Origin: Alviniconcha marisindica
Lineage: Eukaryota > Mollusca > Gastropoda > Provannidae
Direction of reading: 5' to 3'
Length of the DNA stretch: 64,000 bases
NCBI GenBank assembly: GCA_018857735.1
Contig: JABMCL010002757.1
Coordinates: 73,501 to 137,500 of the forward strand
Under the pieces are notes generated by a model that had not been told where the DNA came from, searched no databases, and saw only the letters and a list, made by a program, of their open reading frames with translations. Below, one piece after another: positions 46,160 to 59,695 of the stretch. Each line of letters begins with the position of its first letter. Positions within the stretch are counted from its first letter, which is position 1. A program made the position numbers and the translations under genes.

Positions 46160-49146
46160 TACTTACCTGAGTAAGTAGATGTTTCCAAAGCTCTCAACGC
46201 ATTTGAATCTCACCCTGTATTTGCCGTTTCTGAAGATGAAAGCACCACGACGAATACGTATGTAGGGTCTGCGGCCCTGGTGCACAAACCGCCACTTGTC
46301 GCGTAACCGCACGTGCGTCACGCAACCTGTCAAAGTAGGTCACTTCATTGTCGCATGGTCATTACATCAGTATGCACCTAGTTCAAATGAGTGGGTTATC
46401 TCCTCCTTCCTCCACAAAACAGAATAGCCGTGAAAAATGACATACGAAGCTATTAAAATCAGAATATATAAACTCAGTCATATTGCACAGCTCTTCTGCC
46501 TGCCCTTCTTTGTATGGTTCTATGATAACTGATGCCCTGCATTCTGAGGCATTTCAGTGACTGACACAGTTTGGAAGACAGACACCAATTTTATAATCAT
46601 GTGCCCCCCCCCCCCTTCCCCCCCGACCCTACCCTCCCATTTTCCTCGCACATATCGTCCGTTCATATCAAGATGGTGAGCTATCTACGCACTTAAGAAT
46701 GCCCATATGTGCCCCCTCCCGTTTCTCACCCCTTCACATAATGTTATTCATAGTTTCTTGAGTTCAGGTTCAATGTTGCTTTACGTCCACAGAGACCACA
46801 AGGACTACCAGGGACGTCCTACTGTTATATATATATATATATATATATGAAATAAATTTTGTTTAAACCAAAAGCACGCAGCCAGGCTGAATACACTTTC
46901 CATCACATGAGCATGACGGGGACAAAACTGAAATCATCAAAACGCGCAAATGCTCAGTTGACTCAAATTTAAGGCGGGAAGATGTGTAACTTTTATTATT
47001 GTACGACTCTCCTGGCTGTGACCTTGAAAGTCACTGTGGGTCAGTATCAATGTTTAAAACTTGGCGGAAGTTATGGCCGTAGTGAAGAGTTTAAAAGATC
47101 TGATGAACACCGCATCCGGGAACTGAAAACACCAAGATTAAAGTTTTTGTTACGAAAAGAAGTTCAGTAATTATCTCTCTTAAATATGCATTAAAGTAAA
47201 ATATCAATGAAAATGCTTAATTATATAACAGTTATTGCAAAACGTGAACTCGAGACAATCGAAAAACTTCAAACATTACGTTAGACACAATTGTTGCTTG
47301 TTCTTGTTTATTTTATTTGTTTCGCCCTGATATAACCAACCGTCCTTGTTGACTGGGCGAAAAGAATTTTTTTTACCTACTTGTTTGTTTGTTTGTTGTT
47401 GTTGTGTGTGTGTGTGTGCGAGCGCACGCGCGGGTGTGCGTGCGTGCGTGCGAACGTTCGTGCGTGGGTGTGGGCGTGCGCGCGCACGCACGCGTGTGTG
47501 TGTGTTTATTAGGGGGACGGGAAGGGGGGGGGGGGGGTATGGGATCGAAAAGAATGTAATGCAATGGGAATATTAGGGGGACGGGAAGGGGGGGGGGGGG
47601 CGGGGGGGGGTATGGGATCGAAAAAGAAATGTAATACAATGGGGGGAGGGGGCGGGGGAGGGGGGGGGAGAGAATCAGGATCCGGCGAGAGACGACTATG
47701 CCTCTTTCTCCAAACTGTTTTCACCCGCCGCCGGTGTTTGTCGGGAGCGCCGTGTGTGTATTTACACGAAGCGACCCCACTGCCTGCGTCAGGCTGCCCG
47801 CCAAACAAAGGCGTGTGCCGGGGCCACATTCCGCCAACAGCTGCAGCAGCTCTCATCCCGCGGGGCTCACACACTTTCTTACACTCATCCTTCTCCATAC
47901 GCCTTGACCGCTTTCTGGGTAAACGTCTGCTGCCCTCGTCCTGTTGAACGTGTCCACTGTCACTGATGGATGGACACGCGCAGCTTATGAGGGCTATCTA
48001 CAAACTTTCGCTATATATATATTTCTTTGAGAACTTTTCGCGGAGGTTCCCACCGGGCCACGGGAAATTCCGCTGGGTTGATTTCCATCTTGATAGGTAA
48101 TCCGTTTTCCAGTTTGACTGGGAAGTAAGAAGAAAGATGATCGTCTAAAGTGGACCGTGAGGTCAGGGTGGGTGGACCGTACCCCCCCCCCCCCACAACT
48201 ATTATCATTATACCTGCACTGTGCCTGCGTGGTGCTTTAGAGATGATGATGGTGATGATGATGATGGTGATGATGACCAACCGAACAAAACAAAACAAAA
48301 CAAAACAAAAGACAACAGTAAAACACAAACTACAACAAAAATCACCGTCATTATTTTTTACCGGCCAATGGACCGGGACTCAATTTCGAAGCCGTTTTAA
48401 AATATCCTGTCCATCCGTAATGAGCGTCAGTGTCCCATTTACAGTCAATGATAATGGCGTCAGTGTCCCATTTACAGTCAATGATAATGAGCGTCAGTGT
48501 CCCACACAGTCAGTGATAATGAGCGTCAGTGTCCCATTTACAGTCAGTGATAATGAGCGTCAGTGTCCCATTTACAGTCAATGATAATGAGCGTCACTGT
48601 CCCATTTACAGTCAGTGATAATGAGTGTCATTGTCCCATTTACAGTCAATGAGCGGCATGACTGCTCCAGTCCTCAGAGCTGAGTAACTGTCCCCTTTAA
48701 AGCCAGTTAGCGTGACAGTCTCCTATGTCGAACCCATGAGCTGTGTGAAAGTGGAGGTGGACGTCCTGGGGCTCTCCGTCCCTAATAGTCCGTACGGTCT
48801 CTGTGGACGTACAGCAACACTGAACTTGAACCATCCTAACTCAGAACTCATGAGCTGTGTGGAAGTCGAGGTGGACGTCCTGGGGCTCTCCGTCCCTAAT
48901 AGTCCGTACGGTTTCTGTGGACGTACAGCAACACTGAACGAACAAGTCCCTTGTCAGCCAGGTTGCTGCCCCTTTAAAACCAGTAAAGTGGTGGTGTTGA
49001 AACGGCGACACCAAAAAGGAGGGTGAGAAACAGAGGGTGGGAGGGGGGGGGGGGGGGTAGGATTGAGACTTACCTCTGATGCGGTTTGTGTGCATGATGG
49101 CAGCGTTACAGACCACTGTCACTGTCAGCAGGATGCCAAGCTGCAT
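42566..49146 (-). CDS. Secreted Cys-containing protein of unknown function, minus strand, 3' incomplete
   Basis: Five exons join on the minus strand with GT-AG sites and matching phases: 49,146-49,074, 46,326-46,167, 45,588-45,488, 44,064-43,936 and 42,731-42,566 (629 nt, about 209 codons). The protein starts MQLGILLTVTVVCNAA, a signal peptide. It continues with a basic Cys-containing ectodomain including WRFVHQGRRPYIRIRRG and CKFPKELHGSWNF. Exons 2 and 5 share a pattern (W-x-F, R-rich strand, F-x-C, Y-[LV]-[LI]-R). The C-F-P...G-x-W motif reminds me of invertebrate DUF7042-7045-type extracellular proteins. That link is unconfirmed recall. The 3' end was not found. Confidence 0.7.
43171..43466 (+). 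mobile_element. tRNA-derived SINE (family A), plus strand
   Basis: The head is GTGAGCAGGTTTGGCCAAGC with the B-box-like GGTTCGGTTCC. The body contains TTGTGGTCTGTGGACA and ATTCCGGTGGTGACAGTGTA. The tail region is diverged (GGCGTTAAACAC). Confidence 0.8.
43597..43857 (-). mobile_element. tRNA-derived SINE (family A), minus strand, with 13-bp target-site duplication
   Basis: This copy is flanked by perfect GCAGGCAACTAAG repeats at 43,584-43,596 and 43,858-43,870. The tail reads GACGTTAAGCACTATG on the minus strand. About 30 bases around the B box are deleted. It sits about 65 bp downstream of the exon 4 donor of the minus-strand gene. Confidence 0.88.
43936..44064 (-). CDS. Minus-strand gene exon 4
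   Basis: The exon is phase 1 to phase 1. It encodes DAGIGSHVMSPQLLPHGQPI, then NDTCDFRGPRERRQYAFIRR. The acceptor TGTGCAG is supplied by the edge of a (TG)n tract, and the donor is G|GTCAGT. NDT is a potential N-glycosylation site. Confidence 0.75.
44067..44158 (+). repeat. (CA)n(CGCA)n microsatellite
   Basis: CA, then ACGC, then CA repeats, adjoining the acceptor of exon 4 of the minus-strand gene. Confidence 0.95.
44848..45105 (+). repeat. About 130-bp tandem duplication
   Basis: Two copies start at TGATGACACAAGACAGGG (44,848 and 44,979) and share GCACTGGGGAAACTTCCGGG. A GAACT-type short repeat follows at 45,113-45,128. Probably a transposon fragment; family not recognised. Confidence 0.82.
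45160..45440 (-). repeat. Degenerate tandem repeat
   Basis: Four or so imperfect units of about 60-70 bp carry CAGAAAAGCRTTCAGACC and GTGTGTTGTGTTCACAGC-like blocks. Confidence 0.65.
45488..45588 (-). CDS. Minus-strand gene exon 3
   Basis: The exon runs from phase 2 to phase 1. It encodes KSNYKEGKDAVVCVGFSYIA, then DHPYAEYSAIRLMG. The acceptor is TGTGTCAG and the donor G|GTAGGT. Confidence 0.75.
45667..45786 (+). repeat. (CA)n microsatellite
   Basis: About 43 CA units followed by ACGC units. Confidence 0.97.
46013..46156 (+). repeat. (TG)n(AG)n compound microsatellite
   Basis: A long TG tract followed by an AG tract. It ends 11 bp from exon 2 of the minus-strand gene, just past its donor. 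Confidence 0.97.
46167..46326 (-). CDS. Minus-strand gene exon 2
   Basis: The exon runs from phase 1 to phase 2. It encodes CVTHVRLRDKWRFVHQ, then GRRPYIRIRRGAFIF and FKCVESFGNIYLLR. The acceptor is TTTGACAG and the donor CAG|GTAAGT. It has the same phase class and residue pattern as exon 5. Confidence 0.78.
46763..46820 (-). mobile_element. SINE tail fragment
   Basis: TTTACGTCCACAGAGACCAC on the plus strand matches the tail shared by the family A SINEs. The head is missing. An AT dinucleotide tract follows at about 46,827-46,849. Confidence 0.5.
47405..47675 (+). repeat. GT/GC tract and poly-G-rich duplicated segment
   Basis: A TG/CGTG tract is followed by two copies of ATTAGGGGGACGGGAAGG plus poly-G and a TATGGGATCGAAAA block. 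Non-coding. Confidence 0.8.
48418..48660 (+). repeat. About 35-bp minisatellite
   Basis: Seven or so units carry AATGAGCGTCAGTGTCCC and ATTTACAGTCA. Confidence 0.9.
48728..48940 (+). repeat. Two-copy repeat containing SINE-tail-like sequence
   Basis: Two copies about 117 bp apart share GGTGGACGTCCTGGGGCTCT and then TCCCTAATAGTCCGTACGG and TCTGTGGACGTACAGCAAC. The last part is a diverged match to the family A SINE tail (CCCTAATAAGCC, then GTGGACGTTAAGC). Confidence 0.7.
49074..49146 (-). CDS. Minus-strand gene exon 1 (coding): signal peptide
   Basis: ATG is at 49,146-49,144 on the minus strand. The exon encodes MQLGILLTVTVVCNAAIMHT, then NRIRG, and ends in phase 1 at G|GTAAGT. The 16-residue hydrophobic leader suits a signal peptide. 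The bases before the ATG (a TG tract, then TAG) look like an acceptor, so the 5'UTR probably lies in an upstream exon. Confidence 0.75.
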
Positions 49147-49329
49147 CTACACACACACACACACACACACAAACACGAGATCATTTTTTAACTATTCTGG
49201 TTGTATACAAAATGCGTGGACTGCACGCGTATTGTGCAATGTCGCTCTGCCGCCGGTAACCTGGTAACACATCAACTGACACTGTCAGGAAGGTTTTATA
49301 TTTTCGTCTACAGTTTTACCTAATCGGTA

Positions 49330-49815
49330 GTCGAGACGACGGATATCCCATCGGCACTCCGTCTCAAAGGCATCGCCCCTAAGAGTGTCGTCTCACTGGA
49401 TATCATCCCACCGGCACTCGTCTCAAAGGCACCACCCGAAAAAGTGTCGTCTTAACGGGTATCAGCCAGTCGGCACTCCGTCTCAAAGAAACCACCCGAA
49501 AAGGTGTCGTCTCAACGGATATCATCCAGTCGGCACTCGTCTCAAAGGCACCGCCATAAAGGATGTCGTCTCAACGGATATCCCGTCGACATTCGTCTTA
49601 AAGGCATCGCCCCAAAGGATGTCGTCTCAACGGATATCATCCAGTCAGCACTCTGTGTCAATGGCTTCGCCATAACGGGTGTCGTCTCAACGGATATCAT
49701 CCCACAGGCACTCCGTCTCAAAGGCGTCGCCATAAAGGGTGACGTCTCAACGGATATCATCCAGCCGGCACTCGTCTCAAAGTCATCGCCCCAACAGCGG
49801 TGGCCCCCAAAGGAT
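49330..49815 (+). repeat. About 60-bp minisatellite
   Basis: Eight units carry GTCGTCTCAACGGATATCAT and CACTCCGTCTCAAAGGC. The open plus-strand frames here are repeat artefacts. Confidence 0.9.
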
Positions 49816-52800
49816 AACGTCTCAGCGCCATGGTCCCTAGATTATAGATGTTCAAGCTTCACCTTCCTACAGGAACTCTGCCTTTCGAATTTCTGTCTCC
49901 CCGGTTCAGTAACGTTCATTCTTTTCCCGCTACTTTTCAAATAACCATAATGCTGTGACTTGTGCCGTCTGTGGAGAATCATGGTTGTTGCTGTGATCTG
50001 ATGGATCTGGTTTCGCCCTCACATGACCTTTGCAGCTGACTGGGTGTTCAATACCATGCCGCTAACCGGGCTGTGTATGCACTGACTTGAACCACGGGGG
50101 GTCCAACCATAGCTTCCCCTATTCTACTCTCTTGTTTTCCATCGTTATTATCCCCCGGTGTTGGCATTCATGGACATTCGATAGGGTACTTAAGTCCCGG
50201 TTATTTTCTTTTGGTTCCAGGCAGTCATTGAGCGTAGACTACCTCTCCTAGTCAAAGTCCCCTTGAAGCAAAAACGAGGCGTATAAATCGAAGCAGTGAA
50301 CTCACACATTTCAACGGCATTTGTGGTGAGAATAAAAGCTGGCCTATGTTCAACATCCCACCCTTGAGTCGGCTTAAAATCCTACTTAGCTACCCCCTCC
50401 CCCCTTTTTATTTTGTTCTTCTTCTCTTTCTCCCTTTCCCTGTCTTTCTTTTTCTTCTTTTTTTCATAATGTTTGCCAATAACACACCGCACACTCTCAG
50501 TGAAAGATCGCACGAGGGTAAACTCAGACGAACGAATCCTTTGATAACCAGACGCTGTCTATTTTCTCTACTTTGTCGAGCAAGTCAGCTGGTCTACATA
50601 GCCTGGGTCTATTCTATGGATATTATGAACGGGGCTCTACCCGGACCGGAGGAGCTGTCACCACTTAACATACAGTAAAGCGATTGTCATTACCTCAGCA
50701 GAATGCTCTAACTGCCCTGGAAAACTCCACAAAATCAGTTGACTGGTGACTTGTTAATGAAGTGGTTTAGTGACTGCCGTATATATTACCAAACAATGCA
50801 CGCATAACCACACTCAGTGTGTCGGTAGTACGTTCTTTGATGTTAGCTGTGAAATATGGTTAGACATGTTTTAAAGAGTTATTTGATTAAAAAAATCTTA
50901 AACAGAACGAGGCCCAGAGCGCTCGTGCAGAATCAACGCACAAGGGTGTTAATTAGCGCTCGAAATACCTCTGGTGGAGTTTGAGGATGTACCTCTGGTG
51001 GAGTTAATGTACCTCGTATTTACACGTATGCCAGGTGTGAGTTACCGCAGGCAACTCAGGTCTTTGTTGTTGTACTTGTGTTACGTATTTCGAGCGCTAA
51101 TTAACTACCTTGTGTGTTGAGTTGGTACTTATAACGCCTAGCCAACCGCGACGGCCATACAACAGAGGAACCCAAGTTACAAAACGACAGGTAAAAGCTG
51201 ATTCACTGCCCATGACACACGCAGGTGTATGCTGCGAGAATCCGCGTCAGGAGAAAATGAAGCTGAATGAATTCGTGGAGGCAGAAATGTCAGCAAACAA
51301 GGAAAAGCAGGATTCCTGTCCGCAGGTGAAGCACGTGCAGTGGACCGTGACTTGTTCCAGACTGAAGCGTGCAAACTGCACAGCTCTGGGGTTTAAGCGG
51401 AGGGGACCCTCACTTCAGTGTCCGCGGCAGCACATCCTGGGGTTTCCCGCGGGAAAAATGGAGGTAGTAATTGGATTTTAAAGTACTGTCAGCCGCACAG
51501 TCACATCATGATGATCAAACTCTGACATAAGCAAAAGCGCACATTTCAAAACTACATTCATACATGTAAACCATTCTCAAGTCAAATCCACAAAATCAAT
51601 CCACACCCAAATATGAAACAAAACAAACATTTATACACAAGCATCTAACACCAATTCTGGAAGTTAATTCCTTCAGTATTACCCTTCCTCAAAAAGCATA
51701 ACTTCTATGCTCTATCGTCGACCATCATTCCGTCTGATTTATTCATATGGGAAAATGTTGGAGAATTTCCGGAAAAAAAGTTAGAAGAATGGATCATTAG
51801 CAGAAAGGGAAAAAAAGGAAGATTTAAAGAGCAAAAGGACTGTGCTGAAAAATAAGAGGGGACACAGGAAAGGGGACGGGATGTATTTTACAACGGTCAA
51901 TCAGGGGTCCGAACAGGCTTTCAACAGCTTTCAATAAGGACAGGTTAACGCTGCAGTAAGCAGAATGCTGATGTCAGTTATCTCGTCCATCTTTGGGTTA
52001 AACTGTTGACGTTGTTTCATTTCGTTACACGACAGCCCCCACAGACGATTCGATATTATTTCCATTCTCCCTGTCACTCATTGTCGTGGAGCCTCTCAGT
52101 CTGTCAGCTGCGTCGCAATGATCGCGTGCATTCTGATGTCTGGTGGCTACTTAGAAACTAGACTGGGTTCCTCCTGGGAATTGCTTAGAAGAAATGCCTG
52201 TCTTTCAAGAATTGTCGGTGTTGATAGCAAGACATTTATACCAGCTTTTGTCTTTAAGCTTTCAAATAATCTGGACTGAGTATCAAAATACGAATCAGTT
52301 TAATCGATTCATCATTAATCTATGTTCGAGGATGCACGTTTCGTGGAATTTATGTCCCCTTTAGTTATTGGCATGCCAGGAGAGAGTTGGAAATAGGCCG
52401 ATTCAAGTCTTTGTTGTTGTGTTCGTGTGACATCTCGAGCGCTGTTTGATTCCCTTTGTTGATTCTAATCATTAACATGCTGCTCTTTTGTTAAACTTCA
52501 CAGGGCGTTAAAATCCAGTTAGGCTACTTACTTACTTTTCTTAAACTTCACAGGACGTTAAAGTCCAATTACTTACTTACTTTTCTTATATATGGTTGTT
52601 TGTTGACCGCAAATGAAAAATGTACATAAATTTCTATGGGTGCAACTTGCTGATACATCTTGTTAGCATGCTAATTGTAAGATAAGCCTAATATCACTTA
52701 TGTGGAAAGACTTTACATAAAAAAGGTTACAGGAAGAAGAATTACTTTTCTCAAACTGGCCAAACAGTTAATTCACTTTGACAGTAATGCTCGCCCCGAT

Positions 52801-53365
52801 GTGCGCTTGACTGGTAGTTAGCAAAGAATTGCTTGCTCTCAGTTTAAGATAAAACCACTAATACACCATACGGGAACCCCCGGTAACACGGTAGGCTACA
52901 CGTAAACAGGGAAGGGGGGTAATGGAGATACAATTTCAGACCTCTAGCAAAGAGACCGAGTGGTACTTTTTTTCTTCTCTTTTTCTTGTTCTTTTCTTGT
53001 GACTGTTTTGAGCTGCCGCCATCAACAAACCACACCCGCTGTTGACCCCTCCTTCTGAATTGCGTCCTGGTCTGAGATAATGAATGGGTATTTTTGCCTT
53101 TGCTTCACAACTGTCGGCGCATTAGCGGCAACCCATCGATCACACATCTCGCTTCCCTATATTTGTTACTACTGTATTTTTTTGCCCTCCGGCTTCAATC
53201 AACAAACAAGCGCCCCCCAAAGATTGCCTTTTCTTCTTCTTCTTTTTTTAATTTTTTTTTTATTCGCCGTTTGGAATCCGAATCTCTCAGTAATCAGATG
53301 GCACGCGCTAACGACAGAGGACCAGTTCGTGCGAAACCGCGGCATGCAAGCTTCCGTTGGACGCT
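49816..53365. other. Presumed intronic/intergenic region
   Basis: No coding pattern seen. Element-tail-like sequences (CGTTAAAGTCCAATTACTTA) occur twice at about 52,505-52,585. Short AT-rich stretches fill the rest. Confidence 0.5.
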
Positions 53366-53770
53366 TGTGCCGTCTTTAATGAGGTTTTCTGGGTTCCGTT
53401 GGACAACTATTTATTTTTTTGTTCCATCGGACAACTAGGTTTTCTGGGTTCCGTTGGACAACAAGTTGTTGTTGTTGTTGTTGTTTTTGGGGGGGTCCGT
53501 CAGACAACTAGGTTTTCTGGGTTCCGTCGGACAACTCGGTTTTTGGGGTTCCGTCGGACAACTAGGTTTTTTGGGTTCCGTCGGACAACTAGGTTTTCTG
53601 GGTCCTGTCGGACAACTAGGTTTTCTGGGTTCCGTTGGACAACTAGGTTTCTGGGTTCCGTTGGACAACTAGTTTGTTTGTTTTTGTTCCGTCGGACACC
53701 TAGGTTTTCTGGGTTCCGTTGGACAATTAGGTTTTCTAGGTTCCGTCCGCGGACAACTAGGTTTTCAGTC
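53366..53770 (+). repeat. 27-bp minisatellite
   Basis: About 14 units are of the type GGTTCCGT(C/T)GGACAACTAG plus GTTTTCTG. A (GTT)n run lies at about 53,465-53,483. Confidence 0.93.
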
Positions 53771-55047
53771 CACCTGGACTCAGCGAGAACAACACAGCCG
53801 CGCCTCAGAACTGCGCGTCTACAGCTGCTTTGAAATGTCCAGAAAGTTTGGAGGGAGCGGTAGATTATATCGTATCACTGGCGTATTATATTCAGTCGTG
53901 AATCGTGGCTTTACGGATGAGATAGATAGGGACCATGTAGGAGTCATGCTTTAGTCTCGGAAGACTGCAGACTTGGCATTGTGAACATTCACGTTGTAGG
54001 ATGTGGCTGAGAAGGCCCACTGGGAAGAATTAAGCAGTCCCTCAAACCGCCTTGAAATGATCAACAGCAGCGAGGGTGAAGCAGCCCCTCCCCCCCCCCC
54101 CCCCCTCCAGGCCAGAGACTCCGCAACACATCCGCATTTTCATGGGCCCAAGATTGTCATGCCAAACGGTGGAGTGGGGGGGGGGGGGGGGGGGGTTGCA
54201 GCTCAGATATGAATATCACTTATACTGTTTCCTAGTGTCCATGGTAATCCAACCAAACACAAGTTGGGTGAAAAAGCAAAACAAGAAACATGTGACGTGC
54301 CTGCACTGAACAGAGGATGACGTACTCTTAGACCCTCACGATGGGTGACGTCAATTTGGTTTCAATGTAATGACGCTATGCGCGCGTCTTAACTAGTGCA
54401 CCACTGTAGCCCCTACTCCCTTCCCTCCCCTACCAACCTTTCATCCGCCTAAAAACGGTAAGCGGCGGAAAGGGGCAGTGGAACCTGAGATAAATCCCCT
54501 ATCACTATTAGTTCAGGAGTTACAGGGGAGTTGTCGAGCTTTATTGGGCGAAAAACACATCAATCCGCTGTAGGATCAATGCACTGGATAATATCGAGCC
54601 GGAGAGCGAGTGATTGGTCGCTTTTTCATGCCGCATCGATCTGCAGATCGACATGATAGTCGACGTTCAATCAGACTGTGCGGAATTACCACGGCGGAGC
54701 TAGGATGGGCCCAGAGACGGTCCTCAGAGAATGCCACGCATAAAAACCAAATTTTGAAAGTGAAACTGAAACTTCATACCTTTACGTACAGAACGAGAAA
54801 CTGTTGCTTACGATATTTCGTTTCAGTTTGCCGTGGAAAAAACAACAACAACAACAACAAAACGCGGTGTACAGGTTTGCAGCACGTGCAATACAGTAAG
54901 TTGTTTTATTGGGGAAATAACAAGCCTGCTTGTAAACCCCAATTAACCTAGCTCATAATAGGCTAATACAATACCAAGTAAAACTGCTTGTCCACCGTTC
55001 GGTGTCCTTTGATTCATGTGTCTACACAGGAGTTCTCATCATCGTTA
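53771..55047. other. Non-coding stretch
   Basis: Contains poly-C (about 54,090-54,107) and poly-G (about 54,176-54,194) runs and a (CAA)n run near 54,842. Nothing else recognised. Confidence 0.5.
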
Positions 55048-55200
55048 GTTTGTCAACATTAATTGTGTCAGTATCTGCTTTGTGTGTGAAAACCACCCGC
55101 TCGGCCCGAGCGAGTTGTTCATTTTTGTCAACATTAACTGCGTCAGTATCTGCTTTGTGTGTGAAAACCACCCGCTCAGCCCAAGCGAGATGTTCATTTG
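55048..55200 (+). repeat. 76-bp tandem duplication
   Basis: Two copies share GTCAACATTAA, CAGTATCTGCTTTGTGTGTG and AAAACCACCCGCTC. Confidence 0.9.
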
Positions 55201-56540
55201 ACTTTTTACTGCATCGATAGTCATTAAGTGCACGCAACAAAAGACTAACTAAACACGGTGTTGTCGAACTGGGTGTTCCACTTCATCTCCGTCGTGGAAT
55301 AAAAAGCCTCCCACATTGGCAACAAGCTGGCTGGCTGGAATTGCACTCCACCGCAGGCACGCACACCAGAGCTTGGGAAACGGGCAAACTCCCAGGGCGA
55401 TTGTCTTTCTCACATCTTTCGGAACTGGTGCAGTTCCTGAATGTGAGTGTGCTGAATTCATGTCTTCCGGCTCCTTCCCGCTAAACACGGTCACCTCGAC
55501 GACCTCCTGTCTGCGTGTCTTTGTGTGGCCGCGGCGGCTGAGGCATTGTCGTGGAAATGGGCAAAGATTGATTGTTGGCTGTTGACATTGACTTGGTCAG
55601 GACTGGCGCGGGCCGAGGTAATTGCTGTGATACGGGACCTGAAGAGTTTCCCCACCTTCTCCGTGGCTCCAGCCCCTTCAGCGAGAAGTGTGCAAGTGGC
55701 CGCCTGTGGGTTCGATCCTGCCGCCATGGGGCTGCGGGACTCCGGCAGGCTTAGGCCTATTTCGGACCTCTCTGGGGACGGGGTGGCTTTGGGGATTAGA
55801 CTCGCTATAGCGCGACTCGATAAAATTACTTTTGGTTGTCCTAGATTCTAGCCTGACACTTAATTCCGCAGAATAAAAGTCTGACAAATCCCAATACTCA
55901 GTTAGTCAGTAAAAAGCTAATTGCTGGTAATTTGCGCTTGAGACGAACTTTTCGCTGTGAGTAGAACAAAGCCACGAATACTCAACTGTGGAAAGTTGGC
56001 TACATTGAAACTAACCTTTCGCACATAAACAGAACCAAGCACTGAATGCTCGACTATGAAAAAGTGGGCCCGAGACAGAATTTTCGCAGCATAAATAGAA
56101 CGAAGCCACAAACGCTGTACTGCTCCAAAGTTGGCCAGTATGTTGGACTTGACTCAAAGTTCTCATTGATAACAGCAACAATTAAGCCAAACACAGGTGG
56201 TGCCCGCGCATAAATAATTACGTCCCACTATGTACGTACCGAAAATGGACAGAACTGCATTGACTGCCAGGTAGTCCTACATCCGGGGCACTAAGCGCTG
56301 AAACTGCTGCGCCTGCGAGGCAGTTACATCATGAAGGTGGCAAGGGAGCAATTAGGGTACCGCCTACGCTTTAGTCCAAACCAGAGTAGGGTCTGCTTGC
56401 TGGCAGAGTATGCTGTGCTACAAAATAACCTCGGCCGTTCAGGTCTAGCTCCTAGTGGTAGAGCTTGTGTAGCACTGGACAGGTATGGAGATCAATATGC
56501 CACACTAGTCTAAATTAAATAGTGTTTTCTGGAGTTGTGT
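55201..56540. other. Non-coding stretch, relatively GC-rich in part
   Basis: GGTTCGATCCTGCC at about 55,708 and AGCTCCTAGTGGTAGAGC at about 56,448 resemble tRNA-type promoter boxes. No complete element was delimited. Confidence 0.35.
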
Positions 56541-56548
56541 TTTTTTCC

Positions 56549-58321
<1,773 letters not shown>

Positions 58322-58616
58322 TGTAACCCTAAAGCGACGTAATATTAAACAAAACGCTAGAAAACTGGGCTAAAGTCTTGCTGATCGCATTTTGCAGAAT
58401 TCTCATAGCTAATGATTATCGTATTTCGTGTGTGTCACACACACGAAATACAATAATCAGTAGATTCTGCATAGCTACTGATTATCATATTTCGTGTGTG
58501 TCACACACACGAAATACAAAAATCAGTAGCTATGAGAATTCTGCAAATTGAGATTAGCAAGACTTTAGCCGAATTTTCTAGCGTTTTGTTTAATATAACG
58601 TCGCTTGAGGGTTACA
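58322..58616. mobile_element. 295-bp foldback (MITE-like) inverted repeat
   Basis: The two ends are inverted copies starting TGTAACCCT(A/C)AAGCGACGT and running almost to the centre (about 145 bp per arm). Each arm holds a near-perfect sub-palindrome, CGTGTGTGTCACACACACG. It encodes nothing. No target-site duplication is obvious. Confidence 0.88.
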
Positions 58617-58728
58617 GTTAATTTATAGGTTGGAGAGAACTGGTCGTGCGATTCTTCAATGAATGAGTGCGTGCGTGTGTGCGTGTGGATGCGCGCATGT
58701 TCAGTTGTGGGTCTGTATGTACGTGCGT

Positions 58729-58907
<179 letters not shown>

Positions 58908-59344
58908 CCAGTAGAAAATTTTGTTAAGCGCATAATTTGGACTTGTTATGGATTTTTGTTTTGTTTTATTTTTTGCTTTTTGTTTAGTCTTTTCACATAA
59001 GTGATATTAGAAAGGGAAAAAATTTGGTAATATTATGGAATTTGCCTTAAGCAAGATCCAAACACATAAAACGTTCAAAAGAACACTATTTACAAGGACC
59101 AAAAACAAAACAAAAAAAATCTGGAAATATGTGTTTGGATTTTGTGTTTGTTTTGGAACGCAAGCAGTCATTCTTGTTCCACATTTTTGGCTGTCGCAAA
59201 AAAGAAGAAGAATCAAAGCGTCAAAGTGTCCCCCTCTTTCTTCTCACGCGACACCAATATAAAAATTAAATAAAAAATCTGTTGTACTTACAAATTGAGA
59301 CTATACAGTCTATAGGCTATGCAAATTCCCTTCAGATTCAACAG

Positions 59345-59695
59345 TTCGCCTTTTGGCCGTGGTTCAACGGTGTTCGCCAAGTGGCCGTGGTTCAACAGTG
59401 TTCGCCATGTGGCCGTGGTTCAACGGTGGTTCGCCACGTGGCCGTGGTTCAACGGTGGTTCGCCATGTGGCCGTGGTTCAACGGTGGTTCCCATGTGGCC
59501 GTGGTTCAACGGTGGTTCGCCATGTGGCCGTGATTCAACGGTGGTTCGCCATGTGGCCGTGGTTCAACGGTGGTTCGCCATGTGGCCGTGGTTCAACGGT
59601 GGTTCGCCATGTGGCTGTGGTTCAACGGTGTTCGTCATGTGGCTGTGGTTCAACGGTGTTCGCCATGTGGCCGTGGTTCAACGGTGTTCGCCCAA
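59345..59695 (+). repeat. 29-bp minisatellite
   Basis: Twelve units are of the type GGCCGTGGTTCAACGGTG plus GTTCGCCATGT. Open frames across it are artefacts. Confidence 0.93.

Noticed and set aside
49385..49944. Plus-strand frames with repeated STDII / SSQRISS peptides
   Set aside because: They are caused by the 60-bp minisatellite. Several overlapping frames are equally open, which argues against coding.
55678..55887. SINE based on GGTTCGATCC near 55,708
   Set aside because: Only a B-box-like string is present; no A box at the right distance and no shared tail.
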